In this document: in pieces, positions 48,781 to 57,268 of the stretch
Position numbering within the stretch: position 1 is the stretch's first letter
Layout of the letters: every line of letters starts with the position of its first letter
Source: Plantactinospora sp039889035
GTDB taxonomy: Bacteria; Actinomycetota; Actinomycetes; Mycobacteriales; Micromonosporaceae
NCBI GenBank assembly: GCA_039889035.1
Contig: JBDQQY010000005.1
Location: 310,001-374,000 of the forward strand
Length of the DNA: 64,000 nucleotides
Reading direction: 5' to 3'
The notes under the pieces: generated by a model
What the model was told of the DNA's origin: nothing
Databases searched by the model: none
What the model saw: the letters and a program-made list of their open reading frames with translations, nothing else
Position numbers and translations under genes: made by a program

Positions 48781-50982
48781 ATGGACGCAGACCGGACGCC
48801 CGACGACCACGAGCCGACCGGCGGGCAGCCCGACGATCGGGGGCCGGCCGGCGCGGGGCCGGGGTCGGTACGCGAGCGGGCCGAGGGCGTACTGCGCCGG
48901 TTGGCCGGCGAGCACGCCCGGCTCCGGGACGACCAGTGGCGGGCCATCGAGGCGCTGGTGGTGCAGCGGCGCCGGGTGCTCTGCGTACAGCGGACCGGCT
49001 GGGGCAAGTCCGCCGTCTACTTCGTCGCGACCGCACTGCTGCGGCAGTCCGCCGAGGCGGGGGCGGGACGTACCGGGCCGACCGTGATCGTCTCGCCGCT
49101 GCTGGCGCTGATGCGCAACCAGGTGGAGGCGGCGGCCCGGGCCGGGATCCGGGCCCGCACCATCAACTCGGCCAACCTCGACGAGTGGGACGAGATCGTC
49201 ACCGAGATCGAGGACGGCACGGTCGACGTACTGCTGATCAGCCCGGAACGGCTGAACAACCCGGACTTCCGGGACGGCGTACTGCCCCGGCTCGCCGCCA
49301 CCACCGGGCTGCTGGTGGTGGACGAGGCGCACTGCGTCTCCGACTGGGGGCACGACTTCCGCCCCGACTACCGGCGGCTGCGTACCTTCCTGGCCGGGTT
49401 GCCGGCCGGCACGCCGGTACTGGCCACCACCGCCACCGCCAACAGCCGGGTCACCGACGACGTGGCCGAGCAGCTCGGCGACGCACTGGTGCTGCGCGGG
49501 CCGCTGGACCGCGAGTCGCTGCGGCTGGCCGTACTCGACCTGCCGAGCCCGGCGCACCGGCTCGGCTGGTTGGCCGACCAGCTCGACCGGCTGCCCGGCT
49601 CGGGGATCATCTACACCCTGACCGTGGCGGCGGCCGGCGAGACCGCCGAGTTCCTGCGCGGCCGGGGGTACGCCGTCGCGTCGTACACCGGCCAGGCGGA
49701 CGACGCCGACCGCCGCACCGCCGAGCAGGACCTGCTGGACAACAAGATCAAGGCCTTGGTCGCCACCTCGGCGCTGGGCATGGGATTCGACAAGCCGGAC
49801 CTGGGTTTCGTGGTGCACCTCGGCGCGCCGCCGTCGCCGATCGCCTACTACCAGCAGGTCGGCCGGGCCGGCCGGGCCGTCGGAGCGGCCGACGTGCTGC
49901 TGCTGCCCGGCGCGGAGGACCAGGCCATCTGGCGGTACTTCGCCTCGCTGGCCTTTCCGCCGGAGGAGCAGGTCCGGGCCGTGCTCGCCGCACTGCACCC
50001 GGACCGTCCGCTCTCCACACCGGCCCTGGAGCCGATCGTCGACCTGCGTCGTACCCGGCTGGAGCTGATGCTCAAGGTGCTCGACGTCGACGGCGCGGTA
50101 CGCCGGGTCCGGGGCGGCTGGCTGGCCACCGGTGAGCCGTGGCACTACGACGCGGCCCGGCTGAGCCGGGTGGCGCAGGCCCGCACCGCCGAGCAGCAGG
50201 CCATGCGGGAATACACCGCGACCGCCGGCTGCCGGATGGAGTTCCTCCGCCGCTGCCTGGACGATCCGGCGGCGACCACCTGCGGGCGCTGCGACCGCTG
50301 CACCGGGGCCCGGTTCGACGCCGACGTGTCGGCACCGGCGCTCGCCGCCGCGCAGGCGTTCCTCGGCCGCCCCGGGGTGGAGATCCCGGCGAAGAAGCTC
50401 TGGCCGACCGGGCTGGAGGCGGTCGGCGTACCGCTGCGCGGCAAGATCGGGCCGGCCGAGCAGGCGTACCCGGGGCGGGCCGTCGGGCGGCTCTCCGATC
50501 TCGGCTGGGGCGGCCGGCTGCGCGCGTTGACCGGGCCGGAGGCGCCGGACGCGGAGGTGCCGGAGGACGTGGCGACCGCCGTGGTCGAGGTGCTGAAGGC
50601 GTGGGCGCACGGCGCCGACCCGTGGCCGGCCCGGCCGGTCGCCGTACTCGCGGTCGGTTCGCGGCGGCGGCCCCGGCTGGTGCACGGGCTGGCCGACCGG
50701 ATCGCCCGGGTCGGCCGGCTGCCGCTGCTCGGCGAGGTGCCGGCCCGGGACAGCCCGACCGGCGCCGGCCCGCGCGGCAACAGCGCCCAGCGGGTACGCG
50801 TGCTGCACGGCGCCTTCGAGCTACCCGAACCGCTGGTCGGGGCGTTGACCGGGCTGACCGGCCCGGTCCTGCTGGTCGACGATCTCGTCGACTCGGGCTG
50901 GACCATGACGGTCGTCGCCCGGCTGCTGCGCCGAGCCGGTGCCCCGGGCGTGCTCCCGTTCGCGCTCGCCGTCGCCGGCTGA
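48781..50982 (+). CDS. RecQ-family DNA helicase with phosphoribosyltransferase-like C-terminus
   Basis: The 733-residue protein has the SF2 RecQ core: QRTGWGKSAVYF (Walker A), VVDEAHCVSDWGHDFRPDYR (DEAH box and aromatic-rich loop), ATSALGMGFDKPDLGFVVH and QVGRAGRA (motif VI). Zinc-binding cysteines lie in CRMEFLRRC and CGRCDRC (about 478-505). The expected HRDC is absent. The last 130 residues end with GPVLLVDDLVDSGWTMTVVA, a phosphoribosyltransferase (PRPP-binding) loop as in ComFC. It unwinds DNA 3' to 5' in repair or recombination; the PRTase-like part has no proven job. ATG 48781 is preceded by GAAAGG. Confidence 0.92.
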   Translation: MDADRTPDDHEPTGGQPDDRGPAGAGPGSVRERAEGVLRRLAGEHARLRDDQWRAIEALVVQRRRVLCVQRTGWGKSAVYFVATALLRQSAEAGAGRTGPTVIVSPLLALMRNQVEAAARAGIRARTINSANLDEWDEIVTEIEDGTVDVLLISPERLNNPDFRDGVLPRLAATTGLLVVDEAHCVSDWGHDFRPDYRRLRTFLAGLPAGTPVLATTATANSRVTDDVAEQLGDALVLRGPLDRESLRLAVLDLPSPAHRLGWLADQLDRLPGSGIIYTLTVAAAGETAEFLRGRGYAVASYTGQADDADRRTAEQDLLDNKIKALVATSALGMGFDKPDLGFVVHLGAPPSPIAYYQQVGRAGRAVGAADVLLLPGAEDQAIWRYFASLAFPPEEQVRAVLAALHPDRPLSTPALEPIVDLRRTRLELMLKVLDVDGAVRRVRGGWLATGEPWHYDAARLSRVAQARTAEQQAMREYTATAGCRMEFLRRCLDDPAATTCGRCDRCTGARFDADVSAPALAAAQAFLGRPGVEIPAKKLWPTGLEAVGVPLRGKIGPAEQAYPGRAVGRLSDLGWGGRLRALTGPEAPDAEVPEDVATAVVEVLKAWAHGADPWPARPVAVLAVGSRRRPRLVHGLADRIARVGRLPLLGEVPARDSPTGAGPRGNSAQRVRVLHGAFELPEPLVGALTGLTGPVLLVDDLVDSGWTMTVVARLLRRAGAPGVLPFALAVAG

Positions 50983-51005
50983 CCGGTCCCGGTGCGGGGC
51001 GGGGC

Positions 51006-51968
51006 TCAGCCGGGTCGGCCGTAGCCGACGATCGGCTGGTAGTCGACCCGGTCGATCCGGATCCGGGTGCCGGTACGCGGCGCGTGGATGATCTTCCCGT
51101 CGCCGACGTAGATGGCGACGTGGTGCAGGTCGCGGTAGTAGAAGACCAGGTCACCGGCTTGCCGTGCGGCGCGGCTGATCCGGGTCACCGCCCGGTACTG
51201 CCGAGCCGCGTTGTGCGGCAGCCGGACGCCGGCAGCCGCCCAGGCGGCCGAGGTGAGCCCGGAGCAGTCGTATCCGTCCGGACCGTCCCCGGCCCACCGG
51301 TACGGCTTGCCGAGCTGGGCGTACGCGAACCGGACGGCCTTGCCGGCGGCCCCGGCCGGCGGCTCGGGCAGCCGGGGCGCGGCCCCGGTGGGCGGTTCGT
51401 CGGAGCCGGGCAGTCGGGCGAGCCGGGCCAGTTCGGTCTCGATCGCCAGCTTCCGCGCGGCGAGCTGCCGCTCCTGGCTCCGCTGCCGGGCGGCGAGCGC
51501 CTCGACGGTGCGCCGCGCCCTGGCCAGCCGGTCGTGCGCCTCGGTCAGCGCCGCGATCACCCGGTGCTGCTCCCGGCTCAGCCGGTCGAGCAGGAGCAGC
51601 GGGTCCATCAGGTTCTCCGGGGTGGCGGCGCCCAGCAGGCTGCCCACCACTCCCAGCGCGTGGGTGTCGCCGGTGCGGTACGCCCGGGCGGCGATCAGGC
51701 TGACCTCGGTACGGTGCGCCTCGATCGCGCGCTCCAGCGGCCCCATCCCGGCGTGCAGGGCCGCGCTGCGCGCCCGGGTCTCCCGCAGCGTCTCCCGCAC
51801 GTCGTTGTACTGCTCGACGACGATCTCCAACTGCTCCGCCGCGTCCGCGATCCGCTCGGCGGGGTCGGTGGCCGGTGCGGCCCGGCCCGGTGCGGGGACG
51901 AGCGACAACGCCACGGTCATCCCGACGGCGAGTGCTGCGGCGCGACGTGGCAATGCGGTGGTCGGCAC
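51006..51968 (-). CDS. NlpC/P60 (C40) peptidoglycan peptidase with coiled coil
   Basis: The 320-residue exported enzyme has a signal peptide (PRRAAALAVGMTVALSLVPA). A coiled-coil region (about 38-190; LEIVVEQYNDVRETLRETRA, LAARQRSQERQLAARKLAIE) and a C-terminal NlpC/P60 domain (about 208-320) follow. The catalytic Cys is in DGYDCSGLTSAAWAAAG, with the His in HHVAIYVGDGKIIHAPR. It would cut peptidoglycan stem peptides during growth or division, in the manner of RipA-like enzymes. The GTG start lies at 51968. It converges with recQ across only 23 bp. Confidence 0.93.
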   Translation of the reverse strand: MPTTALPRRAAALAVGMTVALSLVPAPGRAAPATDPAERIADAAEQLEIVVEQYNDVRETLRETRARSAALHAGMGPLERAIEAHRTEVSLIAARAYRTGDTHALGVVGSLLGAATPENLMDPLLLLDRLSREQHRVIAALTEAHDRLARARRTVEALAARQRSQERQLAARKLAIETELARLARLPGSDEPPTGAAPRLPEPPAGAAGKAVRFAYAQLGKPYRWAGDGPDGYDCSGLTSAAWAAAGVRLPHNAARQYRAVTRISRAARQAGDLVFYYRDLHHVAIYVGDGKIIHAPRTGTRIRIDRVDYQPIVGYGRPG

Positions 51969-52128
51969 GATCTATCTAACGATCGATGCCGACCGGAGGC
52001 CACGCATCGAAGTCATTCGGTTTCGTACCGTGATGTCTGTCGCTCGCCCCAGATCATCGGTGACCGGCCCCGCAGCGCTGCCGGACCGGGACGGTAAGCC
52101 GCCGGACCGGGACGGTAACCTGCCGGTC

Positions 52129-53187
52129 GTGACGCGTGAGCAGCCGGCGGCGCCGGAGACCGGCCGGACCGGGCCGGCGTCGGGCGCTGCCCGGCGGGCG
52201 GCGGACGGCCCTCCCCGGGACCGTCGACCGGCCGGCGACCCCGCCGGATCCGCCGAGTCGGCCGTGCCGGACCGGGGCACGGTACGCCTCGCGCTCACCG
52301 TGGGTGGCCTGGTGCTCGCCCTGCTCGCCGGGTTCGGACTCGGCCGGATGAACGGCGGCGGCACTCCGGCGGCCGGCGGTGGCGGGCAGCCGGCGGCCAG
52401 CGCCACCGACCACAGCCATCCGCCGGGGACGGGGCCGCACGAGCATCCCACCGGGGCGCCCGGCGGTCCGGCCGGCGGTGCCGAGCCGGGCGGCCTGAGC
52501 GTGAGCGCGAGCGGCTACACCCTGGTGCCGGCCGGCACGGCTCTGGCAGCCGGCCGGGCCCAGGACTTCCGGTTCCAGGTACACGGCCCGGACCGCCAGC
52601 CGGTGACCGGGTACGCGGTGGTGCACGAGAAGCCGCTGCACATGATCGTGGCCCGTCGGGATCTCAGCGGCTACCAGCACCTGCATCCGACGATGGCGAT
52701 GGACGGCACCTGGAGCGTGCCGCTGACCCTGCCCACCCCGGGCGTCTGGCGGGCGTACGCCGACTTCACCGCGCTCGACGGCAGCGGCGGGCAGGTGCCG
52801 CTGACCCTCGGGGTGGACCTGGTGGTCGCGGGTGACTACGCCCCCCGACCACTGCCGGCGGCGGCCCGGGAGGCGACGGTCGACGGGTTCACCGTCACCT
52901 ACGAGGGGACTCCGCAGGTGGGGGCCAGCCAGCCGGTGCTGTTCCGGGTCTTCTCCGGCGGCAACCCGGTAACCGCGCTGGAGCCCTACCTCGGCGCGTA
53001 CGGGCATCTGGTGGTGTTGCGGGAGGGCGACCTGGGCTACGTGCACGTCCATCCGGAGCCCGAGTTGGTGGGCGGGGCGGTGAAGTTCTGGCTCGCCGCG
53101 CCGAGTTCCGGGCGGTACCGGATGTACGTCGACTTCCAGGTGGCCGGCACGGTGCACACGGCCGAGTTCACCCTGACGGTGCCCTGA
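52129..53187 (+). CDS. His-rich membrane-anchored protein, possibly metal-related
   Basis: The 352-residue protein has one helix (VRLALTVGGLVLALLAGFGL), then DHSHPPGTGPHEHPTG, a His-rich segment. Two related external beta domains follow: HEKPLHMIVARRDLSGYQHL, HPTMAMDGTWSVPLTLPTPG and GVWRAYADF in the first, and GHLVVLREGDLGYVHVHPEP with RYRMYVDFQVAG in the second. I recall similar proteins beside copper or heavy-metal genes of actinomycetes; the H-x-H and HLHP motifs fit metal binding, but the function is unproven. GTG 52129 is the likely start. ATG 52033 would add 32 residues that include a 21-bp duplication encoding PDRDG twice (52080-52097, 52101-52118). Confidence 0.75.
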   Translation: MTREQPAAPETGRTGPASGAARRAADGPPRDRRPAGDPAGSAESAVPDRGTVRLALTVGGLVLALLAGFGLGRMNGGGTPAAGGGGQPAASATDHSHPPGTGPHEHPTGAPGGPAGGAEPGGLSVSASGYTLVPAGTALAAGRAQDFRFQVHGPDRQPVTGYAVVHEKPLHMIVARRDLSGYQHLHPTMAMDGTWSVPLTLPTPGVWRAYADFTALDGSGGQVPLTLGVDLVVAGDYAPRPLPAAAREATVDGFTVTYEGTPQVGASQPVLFRVFSGGNPVTALEPYLGAYGHLVVLREGDLGYVHVHPEPELVGGAVKFWLAAPSSGRYRMYVDFQVAGTVHTAEFTLTVP

Positions 53188-53209
53188 GCCCGGAAGCCCG
53201 GCCTGAGAC

Positions 53210-53261
53210 CCTGCCGCCCGGGAACCTGTCCAGGATCCTGCCGCCCGGGAACCTGTCCAGG
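53210..53261. repeat. Two-copy 27-bp-spaced direct repeat
   Basis: The 25-bp sequence starting CCTGCCGCCCGGGAACCTGT occurs at 53210-53234 and again at 53237-53261. It lies between the convergent His-rich and XRE-type genes. The unit contains CCTGNNNNCCAGG-like complementarity, so it may form hairpins. Confidence 0.85.
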
Positions 53262-53278
53262 GGCGATGACGCCTCCGG

Positions 53279-53788
53279 TCAGCCGGCGCGGCGGACCGGC
53301 CGGTGGGCCAGATAGCGCAACATGTCCCGGATCAGCTTCTTCTCCTCCGGCGGTACGCCGGGGTCGGCGAGCCGACTCATGATCACCCGGAGGTCGGCGT
53401 CCACCGGCGACTCGATCCGGTCCCGCCGGGGCGTGCCGGGCTGCTCGCCGTCGGGCAGGCCGAGCGCCCGGAAGGCCACCCCGACCGGTACGTCCAGGGC
53501 GGTGCAGAATCCGCGTACCTTGGCCAGCTCCGGATAGTCCTGCCAGTCCCCGGCGAGCCAGCGGAACAGGGTGGAGCGGCCCACACCGGTGTGCGCGGCG
53601 ACATCGCTGACGGTCCAGCCGCGCTCGCTCTTGGCGTCGTCGATGGCCCGCCGGACGAAGCGGGCGAAGGCCGCCTGCGGCGATTCCTGTGCGGCACCGA
53701 TGCTCAGCGGAAAACCCTTTCGCCCGGACTTCGGGTGGTCTTTCGAGAGTAATCCGGAAGCGTGGCCGGCAAACCCGACTGATCGCAC
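53279..53788 (-). CDS. XRE-type helix-turn-helix regulator
   Basis: The protein of about 169 residues contains ARFVRRAIDDAKSERGWTVS, then DVAAHTGVGRSTLFRWLAGD, a Cro/CI-type helix-turn-helix. After it come a predicted helix with EKKLIRDMLRYLAHRP and a Pro/Arg-rich middle. The start is uncertain: the frame has no ATG, GTG 53788 follows a GGGCGGGG run, TTG 53806 is possible, and conservation is likely to begin around QAAFARFV. Regulators of this kind, with a short C-terminal tail, are common in Micromonosporaceae and of unknown target. Confidence 0.75.
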   Translation of the reverse strand: MRSVGFAGHASGLLSKDHPKSGRKGFPLSIGAAQESPQAAFARFVRRAIDDAKSERGWTVSDVAAHTGVGRSTLFRWLAGDWQDYPELAKVRGFCTALDVPVGVAFRALGLPDGEQPGTPRRDRIESPVDADLRVIMSRLADPGVPPEEKKLIRDMLRYLAHRPVRRAG

Positions 53789-54041
53789 CCACCCCGCCCG
53801 TACCAACGGTCGGCCGGCATCGGCCCCGGCTACCCGATCATCCGAAGAGTTCCGCCGGTACGGCCGATGAACCGCCGGTCGACGGCCCGACCCCGGCGCC
53901 GCGACCCGGCCCCGGAAGCGGCCGTGCGGGGAACCCGAGTGGCGCGGCGGTACGGGTCAGCCCGGGTGGTCGCCCCGGCCCGGACGGTCGTCGCCACCGG
54001 TCCCCGCCGGTTCCGGACCGCTGCCGGGCGGATGGTGCGGG

Positions 54042-55187
54042 TCAGGCCGAACCGAGCAGGGTCTGCAACCGTGGGGTGAGCTGCCAGTCGCCGGCCAGCG
54101 CCCGGTAGTCGTCGCGCTGCTGCCCGGTCGGCTCGGCGCCGGTGTGCCGGGCCCGGAGCAGCAGGTTTCGCGGGGTGTGCTGGGAGTCGACGAACTCCAC
54201 CACCTCGACCCGGTAGCCGTGCAGCCGGAGCAGCGCCGCCCGCAGCGCGTCGGTGAGTACGTCGGCGAAGCGTTCCCGCAGGATGCCCTGCCGGACCAGC
54301 AGGTCGTACGGGCCCGGGGCCGGGTGCTCCCGCAGTTGCGCGGCGAGGTCGTGGTGGCAGCACGGGGCGGCGAGGATCCAGCGGGCCCCCCAGCGCACCG
54401 CCCGGGCCAGCGCCTCGTCGGTCGCGGTGTCGCAGGCGTGCAGCGCCAGCACCAGGTCGGGAGCGGGTTCGACCGTCGCCTCCAGGATGGTGCCGGCGAC
54501 GAAGCGTACCCGGTCGGCGTAGCCGAGCTGCTCGGCGAGCGCGGTGTTGCGGCGTCGCTGGTCCTCGCGTACGTCCACGCCGACCAGTTCCACCTCGATG
54601 CCCCGGCCGGCCAGATAGCGGTACGCCGCGAAGCTCAGGTACGCGTTGCCGCAGCCGAGGTCCACCACCCGTAGCGGGCCGGTCAGCTCCTCCGGCAGGG
54701 TGGCCGCGAGGGCGCGCAGGAACGCGTCGACCTGCCGGCGCTTGGCCGCGCTGCCACCGATCGCGGCGAACAGCGGGTCACCGGGGTCGAGCAGGTGCTC
54801 GCGGGTCCGGTCGTGCGAGGTGGCCGGCGTCGCGGGCCGCTCCGCGGCGACCTGGTGCAACTGCGCCTCGCCCCGCTTGGTGACCCGCAGTTGCAGGGTG
54901 GCGGTCGCGGTCTCGACGTGCCAGTTGCCGAACGGCTCGGCCAGCAGCGCGTCGACCGCCGCGTCCGCCTCGGGGCCGGGCGCCACGTTCCGGGTGAACG
55001 GCCGGGCGCCGTCGTCGGTGACGATCTGGAGCCGGGCGCCCGACTTGAGGGCGACCGGGCGCAGTTCGGCGCGTACCACGGTGGGGAGTTGTCCACGCCG
55101 CCGCCCGGCGGCGACGGCGCGGGTCAACCCGGGATCGAGCAGCAGCGCCCGCACCTGCGCGAGCGCCGCGTCAAGCTGTTGCGGCAT
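54042..55187 (-). CDS. SAM-dependent methyltransferase (Methyltransf_32-like)
   Basis: The 381-residue protein has a beta-rich N-terminal part (about 30-120; RGQLPTVVRAELRPVALKSG) and a Rossmann methyltransferase with VVDLGCGNAYLSFAAYRYLA (about 183-202), VELVGVDVREDQRRRN and VLALHACDTATDEALARAVR. The HACDTATDEAL and APCCHHDLAAQL motifs match the Methyltransf_32 group, whose members modify RNA or related substrates. It starts immediately after the stop of the DEAD-box helicase gene (TAGATG), so the two are translated together, which supports a role in RNA modification or ribosome work. That role is inference. Confidence 0.87.
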   Translation of the reverse strand: MPQQLDAALAQVRALLLDPGLTRAVAAGRRRGQLPTVVRAELRPVALKSGARLQIVTDDGARPFTRNVAPGPEADAAVDALLAEPFGNWHVETATATLQLRVTKRGEAQLHQVAAERPATPATSHDRTREHLLDPGDPLFAAIGGSAAKRRQVDAFLRALAATLPEELTGPLRVVDLGCGNAYLSFAAYRYLAGRGIEVELVGVDVREDQRRRNTALAEQLGYADRVRFVAGTILEATVEPAPDLVLALHACDTATDEALARAVRWGARWILAAPCCHHDLAAQLREHPAPGPYDLLVRQGILRERFADVLTDALRAALLRLHGYRVEVVEFVDSQHTPRNLLLRARHTGAEPTGQQRDDYRALAGDWQLTPRLQTLLGSA

Positions 55188-56873
55188 CTACTCGCCGGTG
55201 GCGGCGTCGCCACCGGTACCCCGGCGACTGCGGCGGCGCCGGCGGCGCGGCTTGGCGGACCCGTCGGCCTCGACCGCGGTCGACGCGCCGCCACCGCTGC
55301 CGGCCTCGGTCGTCTCGGCCTTGCTCGCGCCGGCCTCGGCCGGCTCGGACGCGCCCTGCGTGCCGGCGACGACCTCGCCCGCCCGGCGCCGGCGGCGCTG
55401 CCGGCGGCGCGGCTCGTCCTCGCCGGTGACGTCGGCCTCGGGGCCGGCCGGTTCGGCCGGGCCGGCGCTGCGGCTACCGCCGCCGCGGCGGTCGCGGGAC
55501 CGGCCCGCGCCGTCGCCGCGACCCGGCCCGCGCCGGCCACCGGTGCTCCGGGACCGGCCGCCGAGGTCCTCCTCGACCTCGGCCGACAGCCCGGCCCGGG
55601 TCCGCTCGGCGGACGGCAGTGTGCCGGCGACCTCGGTCGGGATGTCCAGGTCGGTGTAGAGGTGTGCGGAGGTGTGGTACGTCTCCGGCGGCTCCGGCAT
55701 CTCCAGCCCGAGGGTCTTGTCGATGATCCGCCAGCGGGGCATGTCGTCCCAGTCGACGAAGGTCACCGCGACCCCGGTGGCGCCGGCCCGACCGGTGCGG
55801 CCGATCCGGTGCGTGTAGGTGTCCTGGTCCTCCGGGCAGTCGTAGTTGACCACGTGGGTGACCCCGGTGACGTCCAGCCCCCGGGCCGCCACGTCGGTGG
55901 CGACCAGGATGTCGATCTTGCCGGCCCGGAACGCCCGCAGCGCCCGCTCCCGGGCGCCCTGACCCAGGTCACCGTGTACGGCCGCGACTGCGAACCCACG
56001 GAAGTCGAGGTCTTCGGCGACCCGGTCGGCCGCGCGCTTGGTACGGGTGAAGATCATCGTCAGTCCGCGCCCGCGCGCCTGCATGATCCGGGCGACGATC
56101 TCGATCTTGTTCATCGAGTGGGTGCGGTAGACCAGTTGCTCGGTCAGCGGCGACGGCCCGGTCTCGGCGGTGTGCCCGGCGTGGATGTTCACCGGGTGCC
56201 GGAGGAACCGGCGGGACAGCGCGACGATCGGCTCCGGCATGGTGGCCGAGAAGAGCATGGTCTGCCGGTCCTCCGGCAGCATCGCCAGGATCTTCTCGAC
56301 GTCGTCCAGGAAGCCCAGGTCGAGCATCCGGTCCGCCTCGTCCAGGACGAGCGCGTGCACCCGGTCCAGCCGGATCTGCTTCTGCTTGGCCAGGTCGAGC
56401 AGCCGGCCCGGCGTACCGACCAGGATCTCGACGCCCTTGCGCAGCGCCTCGACCTGCGGCTCGTACGCCACGCCGCCGTAGATCGGCAGCACCCGTACGC
56501 CCCGGGTCTTGCCCGCCGCGGCGAGGTCCTTCGCGACCTGGAGCCCCAGCTCCCGGGTCGGTACGACGACCAGTGCCTGCGGCAGGCCATCGCTGCCCTC
56601 GCCGGGCGCGAAGAGCCGCTCCAGCAGCGGTACGCCGAAGCCGAGGGTCTTGCCGGTGCCGGTCGGCGCCTGGCCGATCAGGTCGGTGCCGCGCAGCGCG
56701 ATCGGCACGGCGTATTCCTGGATGGCGAACGCCCGGGTGATGCCCACCGCTTCGAGTGCGGCCACGGTCTCCTGGCGGGCGCCGAGTTCGGCGAAGGTGG
56801 GCGCCTCGGGTCGGACCGGTGCGTCGGCGGCCAGCGCCTGGCCGGCCATGATGTTCTCGATGTGATCGCTCAT
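55188..56873 (-). CDS. rhlE: DEAD-box RNA helicase (RhlE-like)
   Basis: This 561-residue helicase has a full DEAD core: the Q motif (FAIQEYAVPIALRG), APTGTGKTLGFG (Walker A), PTRELGLQV, VLDEADRMLDLGFL, LFSATMPEP, VATDVAARGLDVTG and HRIGRTGRAGA. The C-terminal 130 residues are Arg/Gly/Ala-rich and basic (RRRQRRRRRAGEV), typical of RNA-binding tails. It remodels RNA or assists ribosome assembly, often in the cold. It matches Rv3211 (rhlE) in gene order. A leader of about 300 bp precedes it, and the methyltransferase gene follows directly. Confidence 0.94.
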   Translation of the reverse strand: MSDHIENIMAGQALAADAPVRPEAPTFAELGARQETVAALEAVGITRAFAIQEYAVPIALRGTDLIGQAPTGTGKTLGFGVPLLERLFAPGEGSDGLPQALVVVPTRELGLQVAKDLAAAGKTRGVRVLPIYGGVAYEPQVEALRKGVEILVGTPGRLLDLAKQKQIRLDRVHALVLDEADRMLDLGFLDDVEKILAMLPEDRQTMLFSATMPEPIVALSRRFLRHPVNIHAGHTAETGPSPLTEQLVYRTHSMNKIEIVARIMQARGRGLTMIFTRTKRAADRVAEDLDFRGFAVAAVHGDLGQGARERALRAFRAGKIDILVATDVAARGLDVTGVTHVVNYDCPEDQDTYTHRIGRTGRAGATGVAVTFVDWDDMPRWRIIDKTLGLEMPEPPETYHTSAHLYTDLDIPTEVAGTLPSAERTRAGLSAEVEEDLGGRSRSTGGRRGPGRGDGAGRSRDRRGGGSRSAGPAEPAGPEADVTGEDEPRRRQRRRRRAGEVVAGTQGASEPAEAGASKAETTEAGSGGGASTAVEADGSAKPRRRRRRSRRGTGGDAATGE

Positions 56874-57268
56874 GTGGTTGTGGGGGTGCCCTCTCGTGGT
56901 GCGCCCCGTTCGTCCGTAGGGCGCGATGTCGGTATGGCGCGGGCCACACGGTCGACGGCTGAACGCCGAGTAGAAGACCGGGCCGCACGCGCGCGCCGCA
57001 GGACAGAATTTCCGGAAACGATTGAGGTCTTCCGGGCTCTGCCTCCTTCGGCAACTGATCCATGCTACCTGAGCCCGGCAAACGACGTCTCCGGTCCCGG
57101 GACGCGACCGCCGACCGGGGTCCGACGATGTGACATACGTTACACATCTGCTCCGGCGGGTGGCCCAGGTACCCGGCGACTGCCGGGCCGGCGGGGCGGT
57201 GCCGCCCGGTGCGGGTCGTCCTTTTCCGGCGGGGCCCGGCCCGGGCGGCCGAGCGGTACCCTGCGGGC
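56874..57268. other. 395-bp divergent regulatory region
   Basis: This region separates rhlE (minus) from the MiaE-like gene (plus). A semi-palindrome TGTGACATACGTTACACA (57131-57148), less GC-rich than its surroundings, sits near the middle of the divergent promoters. A minus-strand frame starting with ATG at 57063 runs from it through the leader into rhlE in another reading frame; it shows no codon bias, so I do not call it a gene. I see no RNA gene. Confidence 0.5.
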
